Notes: generated from the letters alone by a model not told the origin. DNA of 64,000 nucleotides from CAWIHA01 sp963835855 (GCA_963835855.1 CAWIHA010000008.1:45892-109891); one strand, 5' to 3'; positions 8,061-17,417 are shown, numbered from the stretch's first letter. Translations and numbers: made by a program.

Positions 8061-10432
8061 AAATCTCCCGCCGCTCATGGGTGGCCGGCATGGGCCTGGC
8101 TCCGGCCGCCCTCAGCGGCATGGTGTGGGGCAGGCAGGGCGTCACGGTCCAGCCCACCACGGCATTCACCGGGTCGGCTGACCTGGATGCCGCGATGGCG
8201 GATGCCATCCGGCATGATGAGATCCCCGGCGCGGTGTTGATCGTCGGACACCAAGGACAAATCGTTCACCGCAAAGCATACGGCTCCCGCGCGCTCGTAC
8301 CGCGCAAAGAGCCAATGACGCTGGACACGATCTTCGACGCCGCCTCACTGACGAAGGTCGTCGCCACCACGCCGGCACTGCTCAAGTTGTTCGAACAGGG
8401 CAGGGTGCGGCTGAACGACCCGGTGACGAGATACCTGCCGCAATTTCAGGGCGGCAAGAGCGGCATCACGGTCCGCAATCTTTTGACACACTTCTCCGGC
8501 CTCCCGCCGGACTTGGAGTTGGAGCCTGCCTGGAGCGGGTACAATACAGGCATCCGCCGGGCGCTGGCGGTTCCGCCGGTGGCTCCCCTGGGCGCACGGT
8601 TCCTCTATAGCGACATCAATTTCATTCTGCTCGGCGAGATCGTGCACCAGGTGAGCGGCGTGATGCTCCCGCAATTCGCCGCCGAAAATATTTTCCAGCC
8701 GCTCGGCATGCGCGAGAGCATTTTCCAGCCACTGGCGGCGTTGCGCCAGCGCATCGCACCAACCGAGGAGGTACACGGCCACATTCTTCGTGGCGTTGTG
8801 CACGATGAAACCGCGCGCTATATGGGTGGCATCGCGGGCAATGCCGGTCTGTTCTCCACTGCCGGCGACTTAGCCCGGTTCGCCGAAATGATGCTGGGCG
8901 GAGGAGCCTGGGCGGGGGGGCGGATCCTCGCTTCCGTAACGGTCCAGAAGGCCGTAACTCCACAGTCGCCGCCCGACCAGCCTATTCTGCGTGGCCTGGG
9001 CTGGGACATCGATTCGCCTTACTCCGGCAATCGCGGCGAGTTGTTCCCCATCGGCTCCTACGGTCACACCGGGTTCACGGGAACATCGATCTGGATTGAC
9101 CCGGTATCGCAAACTTATGTGATCCTGCTCTCGAACGCCGTACACCCGCGGCGGCGGCCCGCGATCACATCGTTGCGCGGCCGCATAGCTACGATCGTAG
9201 CCGCGTCTGTGGGCATACAGGCGCCGGGCGTCAGCCTGAACGGCTACAACGAGACTTTGGAGGGGGCGGGTGTGCACCGCGTGGTCGCGCACAACGCCAG
9301 CGTGCTTACCGGCCTCGATATGCTTGCCCAACAGGGGTTTGCACCGCTCGCCGGCCGCCGCGTCGGGCTGATCACGAACCAGACCGGTTTAGACCACACG
9401 GGTAAGCGCAACGTGGATGCGATGCTCGCGGCCGGCATCAAAGTTGCCGCGCTGTTTGCGCCCGAACATGGCATCACCGGCGATGAGGATCGCGAGGACA
9501 TCGGAAACACGCGCGATCCGGCAACAGGTATTCCCGTCTGGAGCCTCTATTCAGCGAGGAATCACCGGCCTACGCCCGAAATGCTGCGCGGTATCGACGC
9601 GCTGGTGTTCGATATTCAGGATATCGGAGCCCGGTTCTACACCTACCTGACAACGATGGGGTACTGCCTCGAGCAAGCGGCCGCACGTGGGATCCCGTTC
9701 TTCGTGCTCGACCGGCCGAACCCGATCACCGGGACCCACGTGGAAGGTCCAATACTCGATCGCGACCTGCGGTCGTTCCTGGGCTACTTTCCCCTCCCGC
9801 TCCGGCATGGCATGACCACCGGAGAACTGGCGAGGCTCTTCAACTCCGGAAACAGGCTCGGCGCGGACTTGCGCGTGGTCGCGATGAAAAACTGGCAACG
9901 CGGCGACTGGTTCGACTCGACCGGCCTGGCCTGGCGAGACCCGTCCCCAAATATGCGCAGCCTCAACGCGGCACTGCTCTATCCGGGCATCGCGATGTTG
10001 GAGGGGTCGAGAAACTACTCCGTGGGCCGGGGAACGGATGTGCCCTTTGAGCAGGTGGGCGCGGATTGGATTCGAGGCCAGGAGCTGGCGGCCTGCCTCA
10101 ACGTGCGGTTCATCCCGGGCGTGCGTGTTTATGCCACGCGCTTCCAGCCGGCTTCCTCCAACTTCGCCGGCCAGACCATTGAGGGAGCGCGCTTCATCGT
10201 TACAGACAGGGAGGCGTTTGACAGCTCGAGGTTGGGACTGGAACTCGCCGCCGCACTTGTCAGGTTGTACCCCGGCAAGCTCGCGCTCAACGACAATCTG
10301 AACCTCATCGGCAACCGGCGGGCGATCGCACTCCTCCAGGCGGGCGAGGAGGCGGAGAGCATCCAGGAAGAAATGGAGGAGCCGCTGCTAGCCTTCCTAA
10401 AAGTGCGCGGGGAGAATTTACTCTATCCGTAA
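8057..10432 (+). CDS. Beta-lactamase-like serine hydrolase fused to NamZ-like (DUF1343) domain
   Basis: One 791-residue chain. Residues 1-25 are a Tat-like signal (MKISRRSWVAGMGLAPAALSG). Residues ~40-390 are a class C beta-lactamase/esterase-type domain with SLTK (Ser97, Lys100), a tyrosine motif LYSDINF and HTGFTGTSIW in place of KTG. Residues ~415-790 are DUF1343: GRRVGLITNQTGLD, LFAPEHGITGDED, FDIQDIGARFYTYLTTMGYC, DRPNPI. DUF1343 includes NamZ, an exo-beta-N-acetylmuramidase. The fusion suggests a periplasmic enzyme that trims peptidoglycan from two sides: peptide or ester hydrolysis and MurNAc release. It overlaps phhB by four bases. AnmK lies about 7 kb away. Domain calls are firm; the substrate of the first domain is not known. 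Confidence 0.85.
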   Translation: MKISRRSWVAGMGLAPAALSGMVWGRQGVTVQPTTAFTGSADLDAAMADAIRHDEIPGAVLIVGHQGQIVHRKAYGSRALVPRKEPMTLDTIFDAASLTKVVATTPALLKLFEQGRVRLNDPVTRYLPQFQGGKSGITVRNLLTHFSGLPPDLELEPAWSGYNTGIRRALAVPPVAPLGARFLYSDINFILLGEIVHQVSGVMLPQFAAENIFQPLGMRESIFQPLAALRQRIAPTEEVHGHILRGVVHDETARYMGGIAGNAGLFSTAGDLARFAEMMLGGGAWAGGRILASVTVQKAVTPQSPPDQPILRGLGWDIDSPYSGNRGELFPIGSYGHTGFTGTSIWIDPVSQTYVILLSNAVHPRRRPAITSLRGRIATIVAASVGIQAPGVSLNGYNETLEGAGVHRVVAHNASVLTGLDMLAQQGFAPLAGRRVGLITNQTGLDHTGKRNVDAMLAAGIKVAALFAPEHGITGDEDREDIGNTRDPATGIPVWSLYSARNHRPTPEMLRGIDALVFDIQDIGARFYTYLTTMGYCLEQAAARGIPFFVLDRPNPITGTHVEGPILDRDLRSFLGYFPLPLRHGMTTGELARLFNSGNRLGADLRVVAMKNWQRGDWFDSTGLAWRDPSPNMRSLNAALLYPGIAMLEGSRNYSVGRGTDVPFEQVGADWIRGQELAACLNVRFIPGVRVYATRFQPASSNFAGQTIEGARFIVTDREAFDSSRLGLELAAALVRLYPGKLALNDNLNLIGNRRAIALLQAGEEAESIQEEMEEPLLAFLKVRGENLLYP

Positions 10433-10508
10433 AAGCGGCCACGTAGGCCGCGGGAAGCCGTCCTCACCCCGTTCGGTCCCTCGGCTCCTCCCATCTCTGC
10501 TCCGGGTC

Positions 10509-10712
10509 TCAGCCGACAGTCGGCTTTGCCAGACCGGAGCTCTTGTTCTTGCTCCCTGGCGGTCGGCCACGCTTTTTGGCCATTGCCAGCCAGGCGGGCG
10601 GCCGGCCACGGCGCCTGCCGCGTCCGCGGGCGAGCCGCTCTAAACTCATAATCGCTTCTTCGATCTGTTCGCGTTCCTGACGAAGTTCCGCCAGGATTTT
10701 GGTTACGTCCAT
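10509..10712 (-). CDS. Small basic AT-hook-like protein
   Basis: A 67-residue protein with an N-terminal helical coiled stretch (MDVTKILAELRQEREQIEEA) and two AT-hook-like GRPP cores: RGRRRGRPPAW and KKRGRPPGSKNK. AT-hooks bind the minor groove of AT-rich DNA; in a GC-rich genome such a protein could be a nucleoid or regulatory factor. ATG at 10712 follows GGGAG at good spacing. Upstream is a clear promoter flanked by two matching dyads (10750-10765, 10834-10851), which suggests a regulated, perhaps autoregulated, gene. The histone-H1-like protein at 52497-53006 shares the pattern of a short N-terminal helix followed by basic repeats. Function unknown. Confidence 0.7.
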   Translation of the reverse strand: MDVTKILAELRQEREQIEEAIMSLERLARGRGRRRGRPPAWLAMAKKRGRPPGSKNKSSGLAKPTVG

Positions 10713-10749
10713 AATTCACTCCCACGCGGCCGGCGGCCGGCCGCGTTCC

Positions 10750-10765
10750 GTTCTGAAATCAGAAC
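10750..10765. promoter_or_regulatory. Dyad operator candidate 1
   Basis: GTTCTGAAATCAGAAC: perfect inverted repeat of form GTTCTG-N4-CAGAAC. It lies in the predicted leader of the AT-hook gene, about 25-40 bases downstream of the transcription start. Confidence 0.55.
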
Positions 10766-10797
10766 ATCGGACTCACAATGCATAGAAGGCTCCCTGT

Positions 10798-10827
10798 AGT
10801 GTAAACCCACTTTTCCGTGGTTTTCAA
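10798..10827 (-). promoter_or_regulatory. Promoter of the AT-hook gene
   Basis: On the minus strand, TTGAAA (10822-10827), 18 bases, TACACT (10798-10803). Operator candidate 2 begins seven bases upstream of the -35 box and candidate 1 lies in the leader, so the promoter is bracketed by the two dyads. Confidence 0.5.
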
Positions 10828-10833
10828 GGGCTC

Positions 10834-10851
10834 TGTTCTGAACCCAGAACA
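10834..10851. promoter_or_regulatory. Dyad operator candidate 2
   Basis: TGTTCTGAACCCAGAACA: again GTTCTG-N4-CAGAAC, with one extra matching pair outside. Its centre is 85 bases from that of candidate 1, close to eight helical turns, which would allow looping by one dimeric repressor. Confidence 0.55.
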
Positions 10852-10923
10852 AAACTGCCTCACATTCGTACTGGAACGGAATGAAGAGCACTTACTGTCA
10901 ATGGACAGGACATTTTTTTAAGA

Positions 10924-12306
10924 TTACCATAAAAACCTCCGTTTCCAGTGAAAATAAAAGGGTAATCCGGACAAAATCAGCGCCAGGCCGAGTACCGATT
11001 CGCGCGGCGATTCGCGGAATGTGAAGAAAACGACGGCTGATGCCCCCAGTACGAATAGTACTGGAACCCACGGGTATCCTGCCGTCCGATAGGGCCTTAT
11101 AAGGTCCGGCCGTTTGCGCCGTAGCACCAGCACCGCTGCCGCCGTCATCCCGTATAGGATCCAGCTCGCAAACATGACATACGTATAGAGCTGCCTGAAC
11201 CGCCCACTCAACACCAACAACGCCGCCCAGCCGCACAACACGAGGATCGATATCCCCGGCGTCCGGTAAGCGGGATGGACACGTCCGATCGGGCGGAAAA
11301 ACAGACCATCCCGCGCCATAGCGTATGGCACGCGGGCGCCGGAGAGGATCGAGCCGTTCAGCGCGGCGAAGATCGAGACCATCGCGGCAATGCTGACCGC
11401 TGCAGCGCCTCTTTCGCCGAAGATCCGCCGCATCATCTCGGCCGCCACGCGACTGGTCGAGGCCACCTCACGGGCCGGCAGCACGTAGAAATATGCGAGG
11501 TTCGCGAGCATGTAAATGGCGATTACGGCGGCGGTTCCAAAGATCAGGGCCCTGGGCAGGCTGCGCTGAGGCTCCCGGATCTCGGAGGAAACCATGCTGG
11601 CGTTGTTCCATCCATCGTAAGCCCAGAGCGCGCCGGCCAACGCCGCGAAAAAGCCAGCCACGCCGCCAGCAACCGGAATCGACGTTCCCAGGTTTGCCAC
11701 GGCGCCGTGCCCGCTGCCGAGGCCGATGGCAATGATTGAGGCGATGAGTCCGAGCTTGGCGGTAGTCACGGCGACCTGAACGCGGCCGCCAAACTTCACC
11801 CCAACATAGTTCACCAGAGCGAGAATGACGATCACCGCCATGGCCAGCAATTGCCCGTAACGAATCTCGAGTGGCCCGCCATCCGGCCCGATCGGAAGCC
11901 GCACGGTGTAGAACACGCGGTCTAGTTCGGGCAGGAAATTCGCGAGGTAATAAAAGAAGCCCGTTGCTATCGCTGCGATCGAGCCGCTCTTCGCGACCCA
12001 CATCTGGGTCCAGCCATACAAGAATCCCCACAGCGGGCCGTAGGCTTCGCGCAGGTAAACGTACTCGCCGCCCGCCTCCGGCATGGCGGCTGCCAGCTCA
12101 GCGTAAGTCAGGGCGCCGAATAGCGACAGCACGCCGCCAAACGCCCACACGCCGAGGAGCACAAGCGGTGAGCCGACTTGACGGATCATATCGTGCGGCA
12201 CCAGGAAGATCCCGCTGCCGATCACGGTTCCCATCACGATCGAGGCGGCGCTCCAAACGCCCAGTTCGCGCTTCAGCCCCGGTTGTGGAGCCCCGTCGTC
12301 ACGCAC
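10924..12306 (-). CDS. APC-family amino acid permease
   Basis: A 460-residue polytopic membrane protein, about 12 helices. The first helix has SIVMGTVIGSGIFLVPHDM, the glycine-rich unwound substrate segment of the APC superfamily (GSGIF). PEAGGEYVYLREAYGPLWGF after helix 2 is also diagnostic. It should import an amino acid or exchange amino acids across the inner membrane; the substrate cannot be read from sequence. Its start overlaps the end of the upstream symporter gene by eight bases, so the two transporters form an operon. Length and motifs are normal. Confidence 0.88.
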   Translation of the reverse strand: MRDDGAPQPGLKRELGVWSAASIVMGTVIGSGIFLVPHDMIRQVGSPLVLLGVWAFGGVLSLFGALTYAELAAAMPEAGGEYVYLREAYGPLWGFLYGWTQMWVAKSGSIAAIATGFFYYLANFLPELDRVFYTVRLPIGPDGGPLEIRYGQLLAMAVIVILALVNYVGVKFGGRVQVAVTTAKLGLIASIIAIGLGSGHGAVANLGTSIPVAGGVAGFFAALAGALWAYDGWNNASMVSSEIREPQRSLPRALIFGTAAVIAIYMLANLAYFYVLPAREVASTSRVAAEMMRRIFGERGAAAVSIAAMVSIFAALNGSILSGARVPYAMARDGLFFRPIGRVHPAYRTPGISILVLCGWAALLVLSGRFRQLYTYVMFASWILYGMTAAAVLVLRRKRPDLIRPYRTAGYPWVPVLFVLGASAVVFFTFRESPRESVLGLALILSGLPFYFHWKRRFLW

Positions 12307-13753
12307 CGGCGCGCTCCTTCAGGAAGTACGACGCCAGCCACGCCGCCGCAAAGGTCACTGCGGCGCCGATCGCGACGTACCAGGTCCAGGCGATATGGGT
12401 CCCCAGCCACACACAGATAACTGCAGCAAGGCCCGCAGTCATGCCGGCGATAGCCGCGCTTTCGCCCACGCGGCGCGTGAGAACGCCCAGTAGAAACACA
12501 CCCAGCAGACCTCCATAAGGGATCGAAGCAATGGTCAAGCCGGTCTCCAGCACCAGGCCCCAGTGCCGCGTTGCGATGCAGAACAGAACCACTCCCCACA
12601 GGACGGTCGCACTACGCGCCAGTTTCAAGTATTTTTGCTCGGAACCAGGCTGCCCGCCGCGGTGCGCCCGCAACGGACGGTAGAAGTCGATGATTGTCGT
12701 CGAGGCGAGCGAGTTCAGGGCCGCGCTCAGATTCGACATCGCCGCCGCCAGGATCGCGGCCACGACCAGGCCCGCCAGGCCGGGCGGAAGGCAACGCCAA
12801 ACGAATTCGGGGTAGAGCCGGTCGGGCGGCTGCGGCGGCGCGAGGTGCGCGTCCGAGTAGTGGACAAACAGCATGATGCCGATCAGCAGAAACAGCCCGA
12901 ACTGAAAAAAGATAACGGCCCAACTGGCCAACAGAGCAGCGCGGCTCTCGCCTTGTGTGCGGGCTGCCAGCAGGCGCTGGACCATCAATTGGTCGGTGCC
13001 GTGACTGGCGGTCGTGAGGAAACACCCGCCAATGATGCCAGCCCAGAAAGTATACGTGCGCGAGAAGAAGCCGGGCCCGAGGGTGAAGTCGAAAACACGG
13101 AATTTGCCGGCCGGGCCTGCGACCGCGAGCACATGCCCCCAGCCGCCCGGAATGTGATGGAGAATCACGAAAAAACTCACCAGCGCGCCGAAGACATAGA
13201 GGAACATCTGCACGACATCCGTCCAGATTACGGCTGTCATTCCTCCCTCAAACGTGTAGAAGAGAGTCAAGCAGACGATCAGGACGAGGGAGGCGATCTC
13301 TCCTGTGCCCAGGACAATCGAGATGACGATCGAGATCGCAAACACACGGACCCCTTCGGCCAGCGCCCGAATCACGAGGAATGTCGCAGCGGTGAGCTTC
13401 CGGAGGTGTGGGCCGAAGCGGCGCTCCATCAGCTCGTAGGCCGTGTACATTTCACCGCGGAAATAATGCGGCAGAAAGACCAGCGCGATCACAATGCGCG
13501 CCAACAGGTAGCCGAAGACGACCTGGAGGAAGCCAAGGTTGCCCGTAAAGGCCAAAGTCGGCGTGCCGATGATCGTTAGCGTGCTGGTCTCGGCCGAAAC
13601 GATCGAGAGCGCGATGGCCCACCAGGGGGCGGTGCGGCCGCCCAGGAAATAATCCTTCAGGCTTTTCTGGGTGCGGCGGAAATGGGCCCCGAACCAGGTG
13701 ACGCCCCCCAGGTAGACCAGAATGACCGCCAGGTCGGGATAGCGCATCGGCAA
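12299..13753 (-). CDS. Sodium:solute symporter (SSS family)
   Basis: A 484-residue polytopic protein, about 13 helices. It starts MPMRYPDLAVILVYLGGVTWFGAHF and contains SLKDYFLGGRTAPWWAIALS and VSAETSTLTIIGTPTLAF, typical of the SSS family (sialic acid, proline and glucose symporters). Sodium-coupled uptake of an organic solute is expected; the solute is unknown. It is the first gene of a two-transporter operon with the APC permease (eight-base overlap). The gene faces away from the TPR-protein gene at 13985 across a 231-base region. Confidence 0.88.
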   Translation of the reverse strand: MPMRYPDLAVILVYLGGVTWFGAHFRRTQKSLKDYFLGGRTAPWWAIALSIVSAETSTLTIIGTPTLAFTGNLGFLQVVFGYLLARIVIALVFLPHYFRGEMYTAYELMERRFGPHLRKLTAATFLVIRALAEGVRVFAISIVISIVLGTGEIASLVLIVCLTLFYTFEGGMTAVIWTDVVQMFLYVFGALVSFFVILHHIPGGWGHVLAVAGPAGKFRVFDFTLGPGFFSRTYTFWAGIIGGCFLTTASHGTDQLMVQRLLAARTQGESRAALLASWAVIFFQFGLFLLIGIMLFVHYSDAHLAPPQPPDRLYPEFVWRCLPPGLAGLVVAAILAAAMSNLSAALNSLASTTIIDFYRPLRAHRGGQPGSEQKYLKLARSATVLWGVVLFCIATRHWGLVLETGLTIASIPYGGLLGVFLLGVLTRRVGESAAIAGMTAGLAAVICVWLGTHIAWTWYVAIGAAVTFAAAWLASYFLKERAGA

Positions 13754-13846
13754 ACGCTAAAGTAGCACAGCCCGCCGGGACGCGGGCCGAAACCAGTTCC
13801 ACCCCCGCCCCCTCCTCTCCCCGCTCAAAACTCTTGACCCTTCCTG

Positions 13847-13875
13847 TTGCGCCCTGTGGTTCGATTCGGTATACT
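13847..13875 (+). promoter_or_regulatory. Putative promoter for the TPR-protein gene
   Basis: TTGCGC (13847-13852), 17 bases, TATACT (13870-13875). The predicted leader is about 100 bases. The -35 box is weak and shared in form with the one before cydA. Confidence 0.4.
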
Positions 13876-13984
13876 CCGCAATTGCAAGTCCCGTAGCGTC
13901 ACCGTTATCGGCGGCATGACCACAAGTGGTGCGCCGCCAGCCTAACAGCAGTAGGAACGTAAAGGGCAGAATCAGGAGGCGTGA

Positions 13985-15367
13985 GTGCGCATTCAACTCT
14001 CAAAGGCAATCTTGGCGTTTGCGATCTCTTCGGCTGTGGGCATATCGCCCGCCTGGGGACAGGCGCAGCAGCAAGCGCAGCCAGACCAGCAACAGCAGGC
14101 CCAGCCGGCGCCAGCACCGGCGGTAGCTCAGCCAACACCAACACCCAAGCAAGAATGGAAAGATCTGGGCGAGTACAATCTGGTCCAGTCCATCGATAAG
14201 GAAAGTGACCCGAACAAGAAGCTCGATCTGTTGAATCAGTGGACCGACAAGTATCCCAACAGCGATTTCAAAGTCGATCGTCTCAGCAGGTACATGGATA
14301 CGTATAAGGCTCTCAATCAGCCAGGGAAGATGCTGGAAACAGCCCAGCAGATCCTGGCGATCGATCCGAAAAACCTGCAAGCGCTGTACTGGATCAACTT
14401 GCTGGTGGTGAGCATGAATGACACCTCGCCGCAGAAGCTGGACCTCGGTGAGAAATCGGCAAACTCTTTGCTGGCAGTGGCGGAGGAATATTTCTCGCCC
14501 GACAAGCGCCCGGCGACGACTCCCGAAGACGCCTGGAAGAAGGGCAAGGCCGATGTCGAAGGCCTCGCCCAGCGGACGCTCGGCTGGATCGCGTGGCAAC
14601 GCAAGAATTACACAGATGCCGAGAGCCACTTCACGGAAGATCTGAAGATGAACCCGAATGACGCGGAGGCGTCGGCCTGGTTCGGCACCGTGATCCTGGC
14701 GCAGAAGAAGCCGGAACGGCAGGCTGACGCTCTCTACGACTTTGCACGCGCCGCGGCTTATGACGGACCGGGAGCGCTCGAGCCGGTGCGCCGGCAAAAA
14801 ATGGTGGATTACGTCACCAAGGCCTACACCAATTATCACGGCCAGGATACACAGGGCTTGCAACAACTGCTGCAGACGGCCAAATCGTCGGTGTTTCCAC
14901 CGGCGGGATTCAAGATCCTTAGCAGCGACGAGGTCACAGCGCAGAAGTTGCAACAGTTACAGCAAACGAATCCATCGCTCGCGCTGTGGGTAAAGCTGAA
15001 GGATGCCCTGAGCCAGCCCGACGGCTCGCAGTACTTCAGCCAATACATGAAGGACACGCTGGTGCCGCCCGAGGGTCAACCACCGTTCCGCGGAACGGTG
15101 ATCCGGCAGGAGCCAGTCCGCAACCCCAAAGTAGTCGTGGTTGGGGTCGCCGATCCGAAAACGCCGGACGCGACGCTCCGGTTGGAGACGCCGCTGGCCG
15201 GTCATGCGGAGCCCGGAACAGTGATCGAGTTCCGAGGCATTGCCGCTTCATATGCGGCATCGCCCTTTATGGTCACCTTCGATACAGAGAAGAAGTCCAT
15301 CGACGGCTGGCCGGCTCCGCCGCCCGTACCCAAGAAGGCCCCAGTTCACACGAAAAAGAGCGCTTAA
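13985..15367 (+). CDS. Secreted tetratricopeptide-repeat protein
   Basis: The GTG at 13985 is chosen because AGGAGG sits six bases upstream. The 460-residue product has a signal peptide (MRIQLSKAILAFAISSAVGI, cleavage near AWGQA), a Gln/Pro/Ala-rich linker, and then helical TPR-like repeats (LNQPGKMLETAQQILAIDPK, AWQRKNYTDAESHFTEDLKM, NPNDAEASAWFGTVI). The last ~120 residues are beta-rich (PPFRGTVIRQEP, VVVVGVADPKTPDATLRLET) and end in a Pro/Lys-rich tail. TPRs mediate protein contacts; a periplasmic scaffold role is likely. The enzymatic role, if any, is unknown. Confidence 0.75.
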   Translation: MRIQLSKAILAFAISSAVGISPAWGQAQQQAQPDQQQQAQPAPAPAVAQPTPTPKQEWKDLGEYNLVQSIDKESDPNKKLDLLNQWTDKYPNSDFKVDRLSRYMDTYKALNQPGKMLETAQQILAIDPKNLQALYWINLLVVSMNDTSPQKLDLGEKSANSLLAVAEEYFSPDKRPATTPEDAWKKGKADVEGLAQRTLGWIAWQRKNYTDAESHFTEDLKMNPNDAEASAWFGTVILAQKKPERQADALYDFARAAAYDGPGALEPVRRQKMVDYVTKAYTNYHGQDTQGLQQLLQTAKSSVFPPAGFKILSSDEVTAQKLQQLQQTNPSLALWVKLKDALSQPDGSQYFSQYMKDTLVPPEGQPPFRGTVIRQEPVRNPKVVVVGVADPKTPDATLRLETPLAGHAEPGTVIEFRGIAASYAASPFMVTFDTEKKSIDGWPAPPPVPKKAPVHTKKSA

Positions 15368-15573
15368 GAGTCCATTTCGCGCCCGGACCTCGAACATTCG
15401 GCGCTCACCGGGGCGAGGGTGAGCGCCGGCCCGCCGAAGAAGACAGCTCGCAAGCCGGTGTCCTCGAGTGCAGGCAGGTAGCCGTCAGGAATATGGCCGG
15501 CGCGAGCGCCGGCGGGAGATACACCCCGCAGTGAGTGTAACGATCCGGGGTCAGGCGCGGGCGGCTCCGCTCG

Positions 15574-16059
15574 TCACATCTTATAGCGGCCCAGGTCCTC
15601 GTCGTTGAGGCCCTCGAGCCAGCGCCGCAGCTCTTCGTTGTTGACCTTGTCGGAGACCGACGCGGCCGTCTTGGAGGACTTCAGCACGGCTTCCTCAACA
15701 TAGATGGGGCAATCCAGGCGAAGTGCGAGTGCGAGAGCATCGCTCGGCCGGGAATCGACGCAAATCAGTTCCCCGTCCCGTTCCAACCAGATCACCGCGT
15801 AGAATGTGTCGTCCTTCAGCTCGCTCACCACGACCTTCTGCATACCGGTATGCAGGCCGAGCAGGAGGGTCTTGATAAGATCGTGCGTCATCGGCCGGGG
15901 AGTGGAGACCTTCTCGATTTCGAGCGCAATCGCGTTGGCCTCATACACCCCGACCCAGATCGGGAGGATCGCATTGCCGTTCACATCCTTCAAGATGACG
16001 ATCGGCATATTCGTGACCGGATCCATCATCAGGCCGCGGATCTTCATCTCGACTTCCAT
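15574..16059 (-). CDS. Bifunctional nuclease (BFN/DUF151) family protein
   Basis: The start at 16059 is supported by AGGAGG six bases upstream. The 161-residue protein begins MEVEMKIRGLMMDPVTNMPI and continues ILPIWVGVYEANAIALEIEK and CVDSRPSDALALALRLDCPI, the conserved core of the bifunctional nuclease domain. Family members can have RNase and DNase activity; in many bacteria the role is unknown. The C-terminus (EELRRWLEGLNDEDLGRYKM) is the usual short tail. It lies 11 bases downstream of miaB and is probably co-transcribed. The family call is firm; the cellular role is uncertain. Confidence 0.85.
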   Translation of the reverse strand: MEVEMKIRGLMMDPVTNMPIVILKDVNGNAILPIWVGVYEANAIALEIEKVSTPRPMTHDLIKTLLLGLHTGMQKVVVSELKDDTFYAVIWLERDGELICVDSRPSDALALALRLDCPIYVEEAVLKSSKTAASVSDKVNNEELRRWLEGLNDEDLGRYKM

Positions 16060-16070
16060 ATCGGTCCTCC

Positions 16071-17417
16071 TCAACTCCAATATACGTTGTCCCGCGCCTG
16101 GCCGCTCACACTCTCTCCTGCCAGCGAGTTCGGGCCGGCCCGAGTGACACGCACTTCGATATACCTACCTACAAGCGAATGACCGTTTGCGCCGGCATGC
16201 GTGAAGTTCAAGATGCGATTTTGCGCCGTGCGGCCGATCCACTGCCCGGTGGCCTGGTTGTACCCTTCCACAAATACCTCTTCGACCGTTCCAACCAACT
16301 CTAAGTTGCGCTGGATCTGGATGGCCCGCTGTTTTTCCTGGACAATGGCGAGGCGCCTGCCCTTCTCCTCTTCCGGGACCTGGCCTCCAAGGGCGAGTGC
16401 GGGCGTGTTCGGGCGCGGCGAGTATTTGAAGCTGAAGATGGAGTCGTACTGGACTTGGTCGAGCAGCGAGAGCGTCTCGTCGAAATCCTGCCCGGTCTCG
16501 CCGGGGAAGCCGACGATGATGTCGGTGGTAATCGCGATCTTCCGCCGCGCGTTTTTCAGCCACTCGATGCGGCGGAGGTACTCCTCGCGGCTGTAGAGCC
16601 GTTGCATGTGATCGAGCACCCGGCTCGAGCCCGATTGTACGGGCAGGTGCACGTGATTGGCGAGTACGGGGTTCGCATCGATCGCGTCCACAATCTCTTT
16701 CACGAAGTCCCGCGGATGGGAGGTGATGAACCGCACGCGGCGCAGCCCGGGGATTTCAGCCACGCGCGCGAGCAGCGTCACGAAATCCCAGCCCTCGGGC
16801 CCGGGATCGCGGTAGCTGTTCACGTTCTGGCCGAGCAGTTGGATCTCGGTGTAACCACGCCCCACAAGCTCCCTCGCCTCCCCCATCACGTTGGCGCTGG
16901 CGCGGCTGCGCTCCGGCCCGCGCGTGAACGGAACCACGCAGTAAGCGCACGATTTATCGCAGCCCTCGATGATCGTGATGTAGGCCCGATGCGGGTTGTT
17001 GCGGCGGGTGAGCGGCGTCTCGAACGTTTCGTCCGCGCTCAGATCCAGGCCGGTAACACGGCGGTTGCCCGCTTCGAGCTCGACCAGCATCCCGGGCAAT
17101 TTCGTGTAGCTGGCCGAGCCGCACACCAGACTCACGTGCGGCGCCTTATCGAATAAGCGTGCGCCTTCCTGCTGTGCGACACAGCCCAGGACCGCAAAGA
17201 CCTTCCCTCTTCCGGCATCGCGCTTGAACTGCTGGAGACGGCTGAAAACCTTCTGCTCGGCCTTGTCGCGAATGCTGCACGTGTTGTAAAGCACCAAATC
17301 GGCCTCGCCGGGCCCGCCTACCTGCGTGTAGCCCTGCGCCACGAGCGTGCCGATCACCTTTTCGGAGTCATGCACGTTCATCTGGCAGCCGAAGGTCTCG
17401 ATGTAAAACGTCTTCAT
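16071..17417 (-). CDS. miaB: tRNA-2-methylthio-N6-dimethylallyladenosine synthase MiaB
   Basis: The start at 17417 gives MKTFYIETFGCQMNVHDSEK, the typical MiaB N-terminus with the first cluster cysteine. The radical SAM motif is CDKSCAYC (CX3CX2C), followed by VPFTRGPERSR. The C-terminal TRAM domain (EVFVEGYNQATGQWIGRTAQ) binds tRNA. The enzyme adds a methylthio group to i6A37 in tRNAs, using two 4Fe-4S clusters. The 448-residue length is normal. The frame remains open upstream, but that part has no homology. The gene precedes the BFN-family gene by 11 bases. Confidence 0.95.
   Translation of the reverse strand: MKTFYIETFGCQMNVHDSEKVIGTLVAQGYTQVGGPGEADLVLYNTCSIRDKAEQKVFSRLQQFKRDAGRGKVFAVLGCVAQQEGARLFDKAPHVSLVCGSASYTKLPGMLVELEAGNRRVTGLDLSADETFETPLTRRNNPHRAYITIIEGCDKSCAYCVVPFTRGPERSRASANVMGEARELVGRGYTEIQLLGQNVNSYRDPGPEGWDFVTLLARVAEIPGLRRVRFITSHPRDFVKEIVDAIDANPVLANHVHLPVQSGSSRVLDHMQRLYSREEYLRRIEWLKNARRKIAITTDIIVGFPGETGQDFDETLSLLDQVQYDSIFSFKYSPRPNTPALALGGQVPEEEKGRRLAIVQEKQRAIQIQRNLELVGTVEEVFVEGYNQATGQWIGRTAQNRILNFTHAGANGHSLVGRYIEVRVTRAGPNSLAGESVSGQARDNVYWS

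Noticed and set aside
10895..10922. Stem CTGTC/GACAG followed by seven T, terminator-like
   Set aside because: The T-run is on the plus strand where no gene is being transcribed; the nearby permease gene runs the other way.
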